From contig NZ_SLWK01000017.1 of NCBI RefSeq assembly GCF_004345615.1, positions 1-64,000 of the forward strand: a DNA stretch of 64,000 nt. Reading direction: 5' to 3'. Under the pieces are notes generated by a model, which saw nothing but the letters and a program-made list of their open reading frames with translations, was not told the DNA's origin and ran no database searches. Source of the DNA: Natronoflexus pectinivorans (GTDB lineage Bacteria; Bacteroidota; Bacteroidia; Bacteroidales; Marinilabiliaceae). The stretch's first letter is position 1. Each line of letters starts with the position of its first letter. Positions 52,807-61,108 of the stretch are shown here, in pieces. Position numbers and translations under genes: made by a program.

Positions 52807-53868
52807 CTATTCTTTTACATCTCTTTTTTGTGCCGGTGAAGTGCCCTGACTTGGATCATTAATTAGTCGTTTGGTTAGAAAACCCTGAGGATATGAAGTA
52901 ACATAGTCTTTTCCAAACAATCGGTTGTGTATGGTTACGTTTTTATAAACATCCCAATCGAATTGTCCTCTCGATCTGAATACTAACGTAATGACCGAAG
53001 AAGTGATTACAATAAAAGTTGAATAGAGAATGGCAAGCCAGAGCATCTGACTCTGAACAGGCTCATGGAAACTCAATAGAATCACTGCAAATGCCACAGG
53101 CCCGTTCTGGATTCCTGTTTCCAAAGAGATGGCTCTTTGAAATAAGGGGTACATGCCAACAGCACGTGAAAACCAATAGCCAAAGAAAAAGCCAATTAAA
53201 CCCAGGCCTAATGCGCCGATATAAACTTCCACAGGCGTTTTCATAAACAGACTTCCATGCCGGGTAAATGCGGTAAAAACCAGGTAAAGGATGACAATAA
53301 TACCAACAAAACCGGCAGTATCTTCAGCCGTTTTGGCCCAATCCGGCCATTTTCGTCGAATGATCATTCCTAAAAGAACCGGAATGAGAACCAAAACCAG
53401 AGAACTGACGATGTTTCCGGTAGGGATAACAAACGTGCCGGTTCCACTGGCCTGCATCTCTGCATTGATTTGAGCAGTAAATCCTGAAGTATAGAAGCCA
53501 AGAAGAATTGGCATCATGATTAATGCCAACAGCGTAGAGGCAATGGTCATGGAAATGCTCAGAGCTACTGAGCCCCTGGCAAAATAAGTGAACATATTTG
53601 AGGTTGTTCCACCAGGTAAACATCCAATTAAAATTAATGATATGGCAAATGCAGGATGGAAATTAAAAATTGTAGCAATTGAAAAGGCTATTAAAGGCAT
53701 TAACCCAAATTGAGATAAGAACCCGATAAAAACGCCTCTCGGACTTCTCGCTACTGCTTTAAAATCATCGATGGTAAGACTGGCTCCCATCCCCAGCATT
53801 ATAACAAAAATCATTAATGCCAGTAAAATCTGATCGTGAGCGTATAGTAACTGTGTATTGAACTCCAT
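52807..53868 (-). CDS. Bile acid:sodium symporter family (BASS) transporter
   Basis: A 353-residue inner-membrane protein with about nine to ten helices, starting LALMIFVIMLGMGASLTIDDF and containing the BASS-type region GCLPGGTTSNMFTYFARGSVALS and the QNGPVAFAVILLSF stretch near helix 9 (both in family order). Substrate is unknown; the family carries bile acids, pantothenate and 2-keto acids. It follows the acyl-CoA synthetase gene by 3 bp on the same strand, so the pair is cotranscribed. Confidence 0.88.
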   Translation of the reverse strand: MEFNTQLLYAHDQILLALMIFVIMLGMGASLTIDDFKAVARSPRGVFIGFLSQFGLMPLIAFSIATIFNFHPAFAISLILIGCLPGGTTSNMFTYFARGSVALSISMTIASTLLALIMMPILLGFYTSGFTAQINAEMQASGTGTFVIPTGNIVSSLVLVLIPVLLGMIIRRKWPDWAKTAEDTAGFVGIIVILYLVFTAFTRHGSLFMKTPVEVYIGALGLGLIGFFFGYWFSRAVGMYPLFQRAISLETGIQNGPVAFAVILLSFHEPVQSQMLWLAILYSTFIVITSSVITLVFRSRGQFDWDVYKNVTIHNRLFGKDYVTSYPQGFLTKRLINDPSQGTSPAQKRDVKE

Positions 53869-53871
53869 TTT

Positions 53872-55797
53872 TTAAAATCCTTTTATTGTGTCCGATGCGA
53901 ATAATTCCTCAATAACATGGTTATACTTCTCTTGTATAACATGGCGTTTAAGCTTGTGCAGATTGGTTAATTCCTCTCCAACCTGAAACCCGTCCGGTAA
54001 CAATCGGAAATCTTTAATTTGCTGATATCTTACAGATCCATTCGACGTCATACGCCTAATTTCCTCCCTGATAATTTTCTGAACCTCAGGATTAACTATA
54101 AGCTCTTTCCCTGAGTTCACAGGAATACCAATTTGGTGAAACTCTGATAAAACCGGCACAATTAGAGCACTAATGAATTTCTTATCCTGACCAACCAGCA
54201 TACAATGATCAATGTATTGGCTTTGTTGCAACCTCATCTCAATTGGTTCCGGCTCCACATTTTCACCATTTGAAAGAACTATGGTGGCCTTGCATCGTCC
54301 CAAAATTTTCAGACAATTGTTATGGGTTATCATGCCCAAATCACCAGTTTTCAGCCATCCATCTTTAATGGTCTGAGCAGACAACTCAGGCTCTTTATAA
54401 TATCCTTTCATAACCTGAGGCCCTTTTATCCAAATTTCACCTTTTATTCCTCGTCCGGTATATGGAAGACCTTCATTTGGATATAAGGTATCTCCAGAAA
54501 TAGGATCAACAATTTTGATCTTCGTTTCTGGCAAAGGAGGACCAACAGTTCCTACAACTAAATTATTTGAAGGTCTTACGGAAATTACAGGAGAAGTCTC
54601 TGTCATTCCATATCCTTCGAGAACCGGAATCCCCACATTATTAAAGAATTGATCTATCTCAGCTGGCAAAGCACCTCCACCTGAAATCGTCGTTTTTAGT
54701 GCTCCTCCCGCTCCAAGTCTGATTCTTTCCAGAACTGCCACATTAAAAAATCCGTACCAAGGTAATACCATTACCCAACGCAAAAGGTGTAGTGGCAGCA
54801 AAAACCAATGTTTCCAACTAGGTTGATGCTGCAACTTTAAATATCTGTTGGTAATAAAATATTCAGAAGCCTTAAACTGCTTTGATAAATAGTATGCAAT
54901 ATGAAATAGAATTTGCCGGACAGGATGGGAGGATTTTACTCCTTTTATTATCCGTTCATGCAGCTTTTCCCAAACCCGTGGTGCTGATGCCATAAATGTA
55001 GGTTCCACATTTCGCAAGTCCTCTCCAAGGGTCTTGACACTTGAGTAGTAAGTGCAACCGCCAAAACTAATGGTGTACATTTCAATTACCCGTTCAAAAA
55101 CATGCCAAATTGGTAAGATAGAAAGAACACGATCGTTACAGTTATGAATACCAGGTAAAGTTTTAATCTGGGATATTATATTCGAATGCGTCAACATCAC
55201 GCCTTTAGGCGTACCTGTTGTTCCTGAAGTATAAATCAATGTAAAAAGATCTTCAGGTTTGATGTCCGCCATTCGAATTTCCGCCTGTCTGTCTCCATCG
55301 ATTCTCAACCTTGATCCCAGATTAAGCACATCAATTAATTTCCTAACGCCACTTTCTGCATGTCCATTGGGATCCAGAAGAATGATCTCTTTTAGCGATG
55401 GCAATTGATCACGTAACTCCAATACTCTCCTCTGAAGGTCAACAGTTTCAACAAAAGCAAAACGGATACCAGCGTGATTGATGATGTATACTAGTTCTGA
55501 ATCTGTAACATCGGTACCCCTTGGAACGTCAGCAGCTCCGCAAAATTGAACGGCGTAGTCGGCCAACATCCATTCATATCGATTATCTCCAAATAATCCG
55601 ATATGTTCTCTTGCATTTACACCCAGTTCAATCAAACCTGTTGCCAGATCCATTCCTTGCTCATACAATTCGCTGTATGAAACAGGTTGCCACTCCAGAG
55701 CCCTTTTTCGGGTTGCAAAAGCAGGTAAATCACCATAAAATCTGGCGGCTTCCCGATAAAACAATGCAAGATTCTCTGCTATAATTCTTTTACTCAT
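53872..55797 (-). CDS. fadD: Long-chain acyl-CoA synthetase (AMP-forming)
   Basis: A 641-residue ANL-superfamily enzyme that makes acyl-AMP and then acyl-CoA. The ATP motif is TLIYTSGTTGTPKGVMLTHS near 185, followed by GYGMTETSP (A5) and WLKTGDLG (A7), with a C-terminal domain ending in the K/H-rich HKLKRHV stretch. Length matches the Bacteroidota long-chain form (about 600-650). It is followed by the BASS transporter. Its upstream region holds a 13-bp palindrome GAACAATTTGTTC at 55821-55833. Confidence 0.92.
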   Translation of the reverse strand: MSKRIIAENLALFYREAARFYGDLPAFATRKRALEWQPVSYSELYEQGMDLATGLIELGVNAREHIGLFGDNRYEWMLADYAVQFCGAADVPRGTDVTDSELVYIINHAGIRFAFVETVDLQRRVLELRDQLPSLKEIILLDPNGHAESGVRKLIDVLNLGSRLRIDGDRQAEIRMADIKPEDLFTLIYTSGTTGTPKGVMLTHSNIISQIKTLPGIHNCNDRVLSILPIWHVFERVIEMYTISFGGCTYYSSVKTLGEDLRNVEPTFMASAPRVWEKLHERIIKGVKSSHPVRQILFHIAYYLSKQFKASEYFITNRYLKLQHQPSWKHWFLLPLHLLRWVMVLPWYGFFNVAVLERIRLGAGGALKTTISGGGALPAEIDQFFNNVGIPVLEGYGMTETSPVISVRPSNNLVVGTVGPPLPETKIKIVDPISGDTLYPNEGLPYTGRGIKGEIWIKGPQVMKGYYKEPELSAQTIKDGWLKTGDLGMITHNNCLKILGRCKATIVLSNGENVEPEPIEMRLQQSQYIDHCMLVGQDKKFISALIVPVLSEFHQIGIPVNSGKELIVNPEVQKIIREEIRRMTSNGSVRYQQIKDFRLLPDGFQVGEELTNLHKLKRHVIQEKYNHVIEELFASDTIKGF

Positions 55798-56271
55798 AAA
55801 CGAGATTAATTTTCCTTTTCGAACAATTTGTTCTACACAACCACCCTTTGCACAGCACTGATCACCAGTTGTTTACTCGAACCGAGCAACAAAAATAATC
55901 ATTTACATTCAAAAACAACATTTAACGTTGTAAAAAAGTTCAAAAACAGGTGTATGATAAGCATCAAAACGTTGTCTTACTCTGAAAATCAAAACCTTTC
56001 ATCACAAAGGAAAATGTGGTGAACAAAACAATATTTTACTTGAATGCATAATCAAGCCCTTTGGCGACAATTTTCTCTCTCGAAAATTTTGATGGTATTG
56101 GTCTTTTGTGGGGTGAGGTCTGATAAATGAATATTATATGAGTCAGGTTCTTTTTCAGCTCTATTAACCTCAAAATATTCCATCATGCCAGATGGTAGTA
56201 ATAAGGGATCAATCCAAAATTGGAACAAAAAAAAAGAGAGAATATCTTAACGATAATCTCTCTTTTCTATT
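55798..56271. other. Gene-free stretch before tRNA-Lys
   Basis: 474 bp with no convincing gene. It holds a 13-bp palindrome GAACAATTTGTTC (55821-55833) just upstream of the acyl-CoA synthetase start and the tRNA-Lys terminator at 56227-56267. The short open frame at 55828-56022 has no family features and is rejected. Confidence 0.6.
56227..56267 (-). terminator. Terminator for tRNA-Lys
   Basis: On the minus strand AAAAGAGAGA is followed by a loop and TCTCTCTTTTTT with a long T run, starting about 5 bases after the tRNA 3' end. A clear rho-independent terminator ending the single-tRNA transcript. Confidence 0.8.
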
Positions 56272-56347
56272 TGGTGACTCAGCTGAGGCTCGAACTCAGG
56301 ACCCCATCCTTAAAAGGGATGTGCTCTACCAACTGAGCTACTGAGTC
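56272..56347 (-). tRNA. tRNA-Lys (UUU)
   Basis: The minus strand folds as a 76-nt tRNA: acceptor GACTCAG/CTGAGTC, D arm with AGCTCAGTTGGTAGAGC, anticodon stem CATCC/GGATG around loop CTTTTAA with anticodon TTT, T arm with GAGTTCGAGCCTC, and encoded CCA at 56272-56274. The acceptor and anticodon stems pair perfectly. Only tRNA seen in the window. Confidence 0.95.
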
Positions 56348-56383
56348 ATCCTTGTGCGCTGTGTATTTTTCTCAAACGCGTTG

Positions 56384-56414
56384 CAAAAATAGGGTGTTAA
56401 TTTTAATCTCGCAA
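56384..56414 (-). promoter_or_regulatory. Promoter of tRNA-Lys
   Basis: On the minus strand TTG (complement of 56412-56414), a 20-base spacer, then TATTTTTG (complement of 56384-56391), followed by CAACGCG. This is the Bacteroidetes stable-RNA type and validates the two promoters at the left edge, which have the same layout followed by CAGCCGC. Confidence 0.7.
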
Positions 56415-56507
56415 CAAAACCACCTAAAAAAAATGCTATTTTTCGTTACTAAAACCTCAACGCAATCATAAAACTCATAAATATAAGCCTTTGTAGTTCA
56501 AAAAAAC

Positions 56508-56547
56508 TTTGCTTTCAATTCAATATTTCTTAAATTTAGAAATATTG
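56508..56547 (+). promoter_or_regulatory. Promoter with overlapping palindrome, upstream of the AmmeMemoRadiSam pair
   Basis: TTTG (56508-56511), a 19-base spacer and TAAATTTA (56531-56538, one base off consensus) form a promoter. The -7 box is enclosed in a perfect inverted repeat: CAATATTTCT (56521-56530) and AGAAATATTG (56538-56547). A protein binding the palindrome would block the promoter. Confidence 0.55.
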
Positions 56548-56565
56548 TGCACCTAAATAAGAACA

Positions 56566-57978
56566 ATGGAAGTTAAACGAGTACCTGCTGTTGCGGGGTT
56601 GTTCTATGAAGATAACCCTGCTCTATTGCTTGAGCAGATCAAATCTTTATTTGCAGGTACAGAAGTGCCAGTTGGAAAAGACCATGTCAAAGCACTGATT
56701 TTACCTCATGCAGGTTACATATTCTCAGGAGAAGTGGCTGCAACCGGAATTAATCGAATAAACCCCGATTCGAGATATGATAATATTTTCCTGATTGGAA
56801 CCAGTCACAGAATGAGTTTTAATGGAGCCTCTTTATATCAAGGAGATTATTTTATCACCCCACTTGGAGCAATTCCTGTGAATCATGAACTGGTTCAAAC
56901 TATTTCCTCAGAATCACCCTGTTTTAACTTTAATTCTGATGCCCATATAAAAGAACACTCGCTTGAAGTTCAGTTGCCTTTGCTTCAATACCATCTTCAA
57001 TATAATTTTAATATTGTCCCAATCCTGATTGGGACAAGGAGCCTCGAGATTTGCGGAGAAATTGCTGCGGTTTTAGAGCCCTATTTTAATCAAAATAATC
57101 TATTCATTATTAGTACTGATTTCTCCCATTACCCCAATTATAATGACGCCGTTGAATTAGATACAGAAACAGCTAATGCCATCATAAAAAACAATCCTGA
57201 ACTGCTTTTAAAAACTTTGGAAAAACATGATAAAGAGAATACACCTGGTTTATCAACATCTCTATGTGGTTGGTCTTCTGTTTTGACTTTAATGAATATG
57301 ACAGAACACAACACCAACCTTAAGTATGCCCATGTTCAATACAAAAACTCCGGGGATTCACCAATCGGGGACAAGGCTGGGGTAGTTGGTTATCATTCCA
57401 TTGTTATAACCGAAAGCCAAAATGAGTTCGCATTATTGAAGAGCGAGCAGGAGTGGTTGATTCGGTGTGCTCTTAATGGCATTGAAGATGCCATTAATTC
57501 ACGATCAACTAACTTACCTGAAAATGAAATACCCGATGGGGTGAAAATATATGCAGGTGCTTTTGTGTCGGTATATTTAAATAACGAACTCAATGGTTGC
57601 ATAGGTCATATAGGTAGCGATGAACTACTTTGGAAGAATGTTTTAAGATGCGCAAGGGCTGCAGCAACAGAGGACAATCGATTCTCAGCGATTGTGCCAG
57701 AAGATTTCAACAAAATCTCAGTGGAAATTTCAGTGTTAACGCCACCCAAGATGATTGATAACATTGATTTGATAATTCCCGGCAAACATGGGATTCTGAT
57801 CAAGAAAGGCTCACAGCAGGGAACTTTTTTGCCACACGTGGCAAAAAAAATGAATTGGAACACATTGGAGATGCTTGAGCATTGTTCTCGCGATAAGGCG
57901 AAAATCGGGAAAGACGGATGGAAAAAATCTGAAATCTATATTTACGAAGCGATTGTTTTTAAAAGCAATCAAGCATGA
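56566..57978 (+). CDS. AmmeMemoRadiSam system protein: Memo-AMMECR1 fusion
   Basis: A 470-residue fusion of two domains. The Memo domain (1-280) has the metal ligands His48 (LPHAGYIFSG), His81 (GTSHRMSF), His188 (STDFSHYP) and Cys234 (SLCGWSSV), matching the human MEMO1 residues H49, H81, H192 and C244; it shares the LigB dioxygenase fold. The AMMECR1 domain (about 290-470) carries LNGCIGHIG (342-350). A radical SAM gene follows 23 bp on. The trio is a known genomic system (TIGR04334-type families) of unknown function. The fused form is complete here. Confidence 0.9.
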   Translation: MEVKRVPAVAGLFYEDNPALLLEQIKSLFAGTEVPVGKDHVKALILPHAGYIFSGEVAATGINRINPDSRYDNIFLIGTSHRMSFNGASLYQGDYFITPLGAIPVNHELVQTISSESPCFNFNSDAHIKEHSLEVQLPLLQYHLQYNFNIVPILIGTRSLEICGEIAAVLEPYFNQNNLFIISTDFSHYPNYNDAVELDTETANAIIKNNPELLLKTLEKHDKENTPGLSTSLCGWSSVLTLMNMTEHNTNLKYAHVQYKNSGDSPIGDKAGVVGYHSIVITESQNEFALLKSEQEWLIRCALNGIEDAINSRSTNLPENEIPDGVKIYAGAFVSVYLNNELNGCIGHIGSDELLWKNVLRCARAAATEDNRFSAIVPEDFNKISVEISVLTPPKMIDNIDLIIPGKHGILIKKGSQQGTFLPHVAKKMNWNTLEMLEHCSRDKAKIGKDGWKKSEIYIYEAIVFKSNQA

Positions 57979-58001
57979 AGTAAATCATTCTGAACTATAG
58001 A

Positions 58002-59036
58002 ATGAATGACAAATACATTGGTCTAATGACTCAATTTCATACGGCGTTATATTGGAAGCCGGGTGCAGATGGCGTTAATTGTTACTTATGCCCTCATCAT
58101 TGTCAATTAAAAGAGGGTGAAACCGGTTTGTGTCGCACCCGCTTAAATTACAAAAACAGACTGGTAACTTTAGCATGGAATAATCCTTCTGCGATAAATA
58201 TTGACCCCATTGAGAAAAAACCGTTGTTTCATTTCCTTCCGGGACATCGAACTCTGTCCATAGCAACCAATGGTTGCAATTTGCGGTGTCTTAATTGCCA
58301 GAATCATCACATCAGTCAATGCGCACCCGATACAAATACAGGCAAAACTGTTCCATCTTCAGATCTTGTGAATATCGCTCTAAGGCATTCATTGAAATCA
58401 ATTTCATACACCTACACAGAGCCCGTGGTATATTATGAATATATGCAGGATGTGGCCGAAAAAGCAGCGGAGAATGGCCTGAGAAATGTGATGGTATCTT
58501 CAGGATATATCAATCCAAAACCACTTAAGAATCTTCTACCTCTTATTGATGCCATTAATATTGACTTGAAAGCATTTGATGAAGATGTTTATCAAAAATT
58601 ATCAGGGGTGTCCCTTAAATCCGTATTAAAAAGCCTAGAGACCATTCTGAAATCCAATACATGGCTTGAAATAACCTATCTGGTTATTCCGGGTTTTTCA
58701 GACAATTTAGAGCATATTGAAAAAATGTGCAGATGGCTAAATGAAAATGGATTTGACAAAACGCCCATTCATTTCTCGAAGTTTTTTCCTGCTCATGAAC
58801 TAAGTCATCTTCCGCCCACTTCCAACCAATCTATGTTTAATATATTGAATATTTCAAGCACTTGTGGATTAAAATATAATTATATAGGAAACCTGCCAGG
58901 TAATAAATTCGAAAACACATATTGCCACAATTGCGGCAATATGGTTATGGAGAGAAGTGGGAATACTATATTAAGCAATTCCTTGTCTTCAGGCTTATGC
59001 CAAAACTGCAACTACTATATACCAGTACTTCAATAA
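58002..59036 (+). CDS. AmmeMemoRadiSam system radical SAM enzyme
   Basis: A 344-residue radical SAM protein. The 4Fe-4S cluster cysteines are Cys92, Cys96 and Cys99 (GCNLRCLNC), and the N-terminus has a further four cysteines (Cys27, 30, 34, 44; CYLCPHHC and GLCRT) that look like a second metal site. The C-terminal 40 residues add two CxxC pairs (YCHNCGN and LCQNCNY), a likely zinc ribbon. It is cotranscribed with the Memo-AMMECR1 gene. The substrate of the family is unknown. Confidence 0.9.
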   Translation: MNDKYIGLMTQFHTALYWKPGADGVNCYLCPHHCQLKEGETGLCRTRLNYKNRLVTLAWNNPSAINIDPIEKKPLFHFLPGHRTLSIATNGCNLRCLNCQNHHISQCAPDTNTGKTVPSSDLVNIALRHSLKSISYTYTEPVVYYEYMQDVAEKAAENGLRNVMVSSGYINPKPLKNLLPLIDAINIDLKAFDEDVYQKLSGVSLKSVLKSLETILKSNTWLEITYLVIPGFSDNLEHIEKMCRWLNENGFDKTPIHFSKFFPAHELSHLPPTSNQSMFNILNISSTCGLKYNYIGNLPGNKFENTYCHNCGNMVMERSGNTILSNSLSSGLCQNCNYYIPVLQ

Positions 59037-59065
59037 TATAAAACAATACTATTCTTCTTACTGAT

Positions 59066-59132
59066 CATTCTTCAGAAAAATCAATGATTACTGATGTTTG
59101 TCCTAACTTTTTCATCATTGATCAAAAGAATG
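59066..59132 (+). terminator. Nested inverted repeats after the radical SAM gene
   Basis: CATTCTT (59066-59072) pairs with AAGAATG (59126-59132), and inside it ATCAATGAT (59080-59088) pairs with ATCATTGAT (59114-59122). The loop is long and the tail is short in T, so it is a weak terminator at best. Confidence 0.35.
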
Positions 59133-59175
59133 CTGCTTTTCATCTATTCTTTTTAAGATGTTCGATTTCAAATTT

Positions 59176-59183
59176 TACTTTTG
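59176..59183 (+). promoter_or_regulatory. -7 element upstream of the lipoprotein gene
   Basis: TACTTTTG fits TAnnTTTG 47 bases before the ATG at 59231, and is identical to the distal left-edge promoter box. A TTTT at 59151-59154 with a 21-base spacer is one base off the -33 box. Confidence 0.45.
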
Positions 59184-59230
59184 TCGAGTTAATATTTTAC
59201 ATAACTTATTAATCTTAATCAATTAAAAAG

Positions 59231-60067
59231 ATGAAAAACACCAGATTCCTTTTCGTGCTGATGTTGGCACTTAGTTTTGTATTTAGCAGTTGCGATGATG
59301 ATATCAGAACCTCTGCTCTAACCATTGATATGCACGAAGAAGCTACCATAACCGCTTATTTCTATGCAGAATTAAACAAGAAGCAATTAGGTCTTGAGTT
59401 TGCCCCTGATGGCACTGAGGTGCTTGTTTCAATAAGCTACGGTGATTTAAACCCAGGTGCAGGTTCAGGTAACTGGACAAAGACAACAGCCATTCAGAAT
59501 GGGAAAATTGAAGTAACTGTCCCCGCAACCACCTCAGGTGTAACTGTGACTTTGCTTCCAGCCGAATTTGAGTATGAGCAGGCTCAGGAGCAGGGTGCTG
59601 CCAATGACAGGATCCCAAAGATTTTCAAAGTGACTTCAGGAAACACCATTAGCAATGTGCGTTCTGGTCAAAACAGATACCATCAGGTAATATATAATAC
59701 TCAGGAGACTTTTAGAAATTTCAGCGAAACCGTAGTTGCCAGAATCAGAGTTCAGGCAATTTTTAATGAGGAAACCTCTGAACTTGTAGATGCTCCAAAC
59801 ACAACCTCAGTTACTGCATTCACTACTGGTGCTGATGGAAAAGGATGGGCTGCGACTGCCACGGTTGGAAGTCAGGGCGTGCTGGAAATTACTGTTCCCA
59901 AAGGAGAGCAGGTAAGTTTTGAGTTCATCGCAGATAAACGAGTTACAGATGCGGAAAGCACTACCGGTTACAGCACAAAGAGGTACAAATTTTCTGCTTC
60001 AAGAACATTCAACTCTTTTAACCCTGTTGCGGCACCTGTTACTTTTAGTTCTCAGCTTTGGGAGTAA
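59231..60067 (+). CDS. Predicted surface lipoprotein of unknown function
   Basis: A 278-residue lipoprotein: hydrophobic signal and lipobox VFSSC with Cys21, followed directly by three Asp (CDDDIR). An acidic patch right after the Cys is the known lipoprotein export signal of Bacteroidota, suggesting exposure at the cell surface. The mature part is rich in Thr, Val and Ser and in beta strands, without a family name that I can support. The next gene, 55 bp on, encodes a beta-barrel protein, so the two may work together. Confidence 0.75.
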   Translation: MKNTRFLFVLMLALSFVFSSCDDDIRTSALTIDMHEEATITAYFYAELNKKQLGLEFAPDGTEVLVSISYGDLNPGAGSGNWTKTTAIQNGKIEVTVPATTSGVTVTLLPAEFEYEQAQEQGAANDRIPKIFKVTSGNTISNVRSGQNRYHQVIYNTQETFRNFSETVVARIRVQAIFNEETSELVDAPNTTSVTAFTTGADGKGWAATATVGSQGVLEITVPKGEQVSFEFIADKRVTDAESTTGYSTKRYKFSASRTFNSFNPVAAPVTFSSQLWE

Positions 60068-60122
60068 GTAGTTTCAATGTTAAAGTAATAATGAATTTAA
60101 AGAACATCGAAAAACAGATCTG

Positions 60123-61007
60123 ATGAGAATAATAATTTCTATAGCACTCCTTTGTCTTATCTTTGCCCCATCATTTGCGCAAATAAATAATGATGGTATT
60201 GAACATATTGATAATCAGGAGAATGCAACACAAACCAGACATGCGAGCGAATATTTCCCTGAAGCAGGGGATATTGCGATTGGATTTGATGCCACTCCGT
60301 TCCTCAACTACGTTGGGAACATGTTTAACGGAGCTACCACCAACTCTCTAAACCTAGGCGATAATACGTTGCATTTTAGATATTTTTTGACTGATTATAC
60401 TGCGGCTCGTGTTGCACTAAGAATCAATAGTCACCGATCAATGGATGCGTTTTATTTGGACGACCAGGCAGCTCAGGCTGTTGATCCTTTAAGCCGCAGC
60501 CAGGTTGAAGATCGTAGAATAACTTTAAGCAATAATTATCAACTGAAGGTTGGGTATTTAATGTTTAGAGGCGAAAATCGTTTGAGAGGATTCTTTGGCG
60601 GAGATGTTTTTGTTGGATATGAAAAACAACGCCGTGAGTTTGAGTATGGGAACCAAATGACAGCTTTAAATCCCAGCCCTCTTACTGTTTCAAACTGGAA
60701 TAATGGTAATGCAAGTAACAGCTCGTCTAGAGTTCTTGAGAGAACAGGAGGATCATCTCTTAGTCTTGGATTAGGAGCTGTAATAGGTGCAGAATACTAT
60801 CTGTTGCCTAGAGTTTGCATTGGTGTTGAAACAGGCCTTGTTTATGGTCAGACTTTCTATGGACAGGGAAACCATCAAAGTGAGATTATGGTGGGAAGTA
60901 CTCTTGTTAAGGAAAATTTTGAGGATTCACCAAAAAGCAGGAATAGAGACGCATTTACCACTTTTCCTTATACTTTCGGGAATATGTTCTTGATGATACA
61001 TTTTTAG
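60123..61007 (+). CDS. Predicted outer-membrane beta-barrel protein
   Basis: A 294-residue protein with a signal peptide (1-19, cleaved after APSFAQ) and amphipathic strands with alternating aromatics; the C-terminus ends NMFLMIHF, Phe-final as for outer-membrane barrels. Mid-region has RFFGGDVFVGYEKQRREF-like strand and loop patterns. No family name. It probably pairs with the preceding lipoprotein and is followed by a terminator at 61042-61075. Confidence 0.75.
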   Translation: MRIIISIALLCLIFAPSFAQINNDGIEHIDNQENATQTRHASEYFPEAGDIAIGFDATPFLNYVGNMFNGATTNSLNLGDNTLHFRYFLTDYTAARVALRINSHRSMDAFYLDDQAAQAVDPLSRSQVEDRRITLSNNYQLKVGYLMFRGENRLRGFFGGDVFVGYEKQRREFEYGNQMTALNPSPLTVSNWNNGNASNSSSRVLERTGGSSLSLGLGAVIGAEYYLLPRVCIGVETGLVYGQTFYGQGNHQSEIMVGSTLVKENFEDSPKSRNRDAFTTFPYTFGNMFLMIHF

Positions 61008-61041
61008 TGATCACAGATGTAATACTGTTTAATCATTATTT

Positions 61042-61075
61042 AAAGGACTGTCTATATAGACAGTCCTTTTTTATG
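61042..61075 (+). terminator. Terminator after the beta-barrel gene
   Basis: AAAGGACTGTCTA (61042-61054) and TAGACAGTCCTTT (61057-61069) form a 13-bp stem with a two-base spacer (a 6-base loop in practice), then a T run. It argues against a TamA start upstream of about 61075. Confidence 0.85.
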
Positions 61076-61089
61076 CGATATCTTAAGTA

Positions 61090-61097
61090 TATATTTG
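61090..61097 (+). promoter_or_regulatory. -7 element upstream of the TamA-like gene
   Basis: TATATTTG matches TAnnTTTG 11 bases before ATG 61109, giving a very short leader if used. No -33 TTTG is visible; the region is taken up by the terminator. Confidence 0.35.
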
Positions 61098-61108
61098 TAT
61101 TAAAATAT

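Noticed and set aside
55828-56022. Open frame of 64 codons before tRNA-Lys
   Set aside because: Low complexity, no recognizable domain, no start context.
57020-57055. GGGACAAGGAGCCTCGAG resembling the GTCCCGAG palindromes
   Set aside because: It lies inside the Memo domain coding sequence and does not form a proper inverted repeat.
61007-61108. Longer N-terminus of the TamA-like protein
   Set aside because: The region contains a strong terminator, and the signal peptide is complete from ATG 61109.
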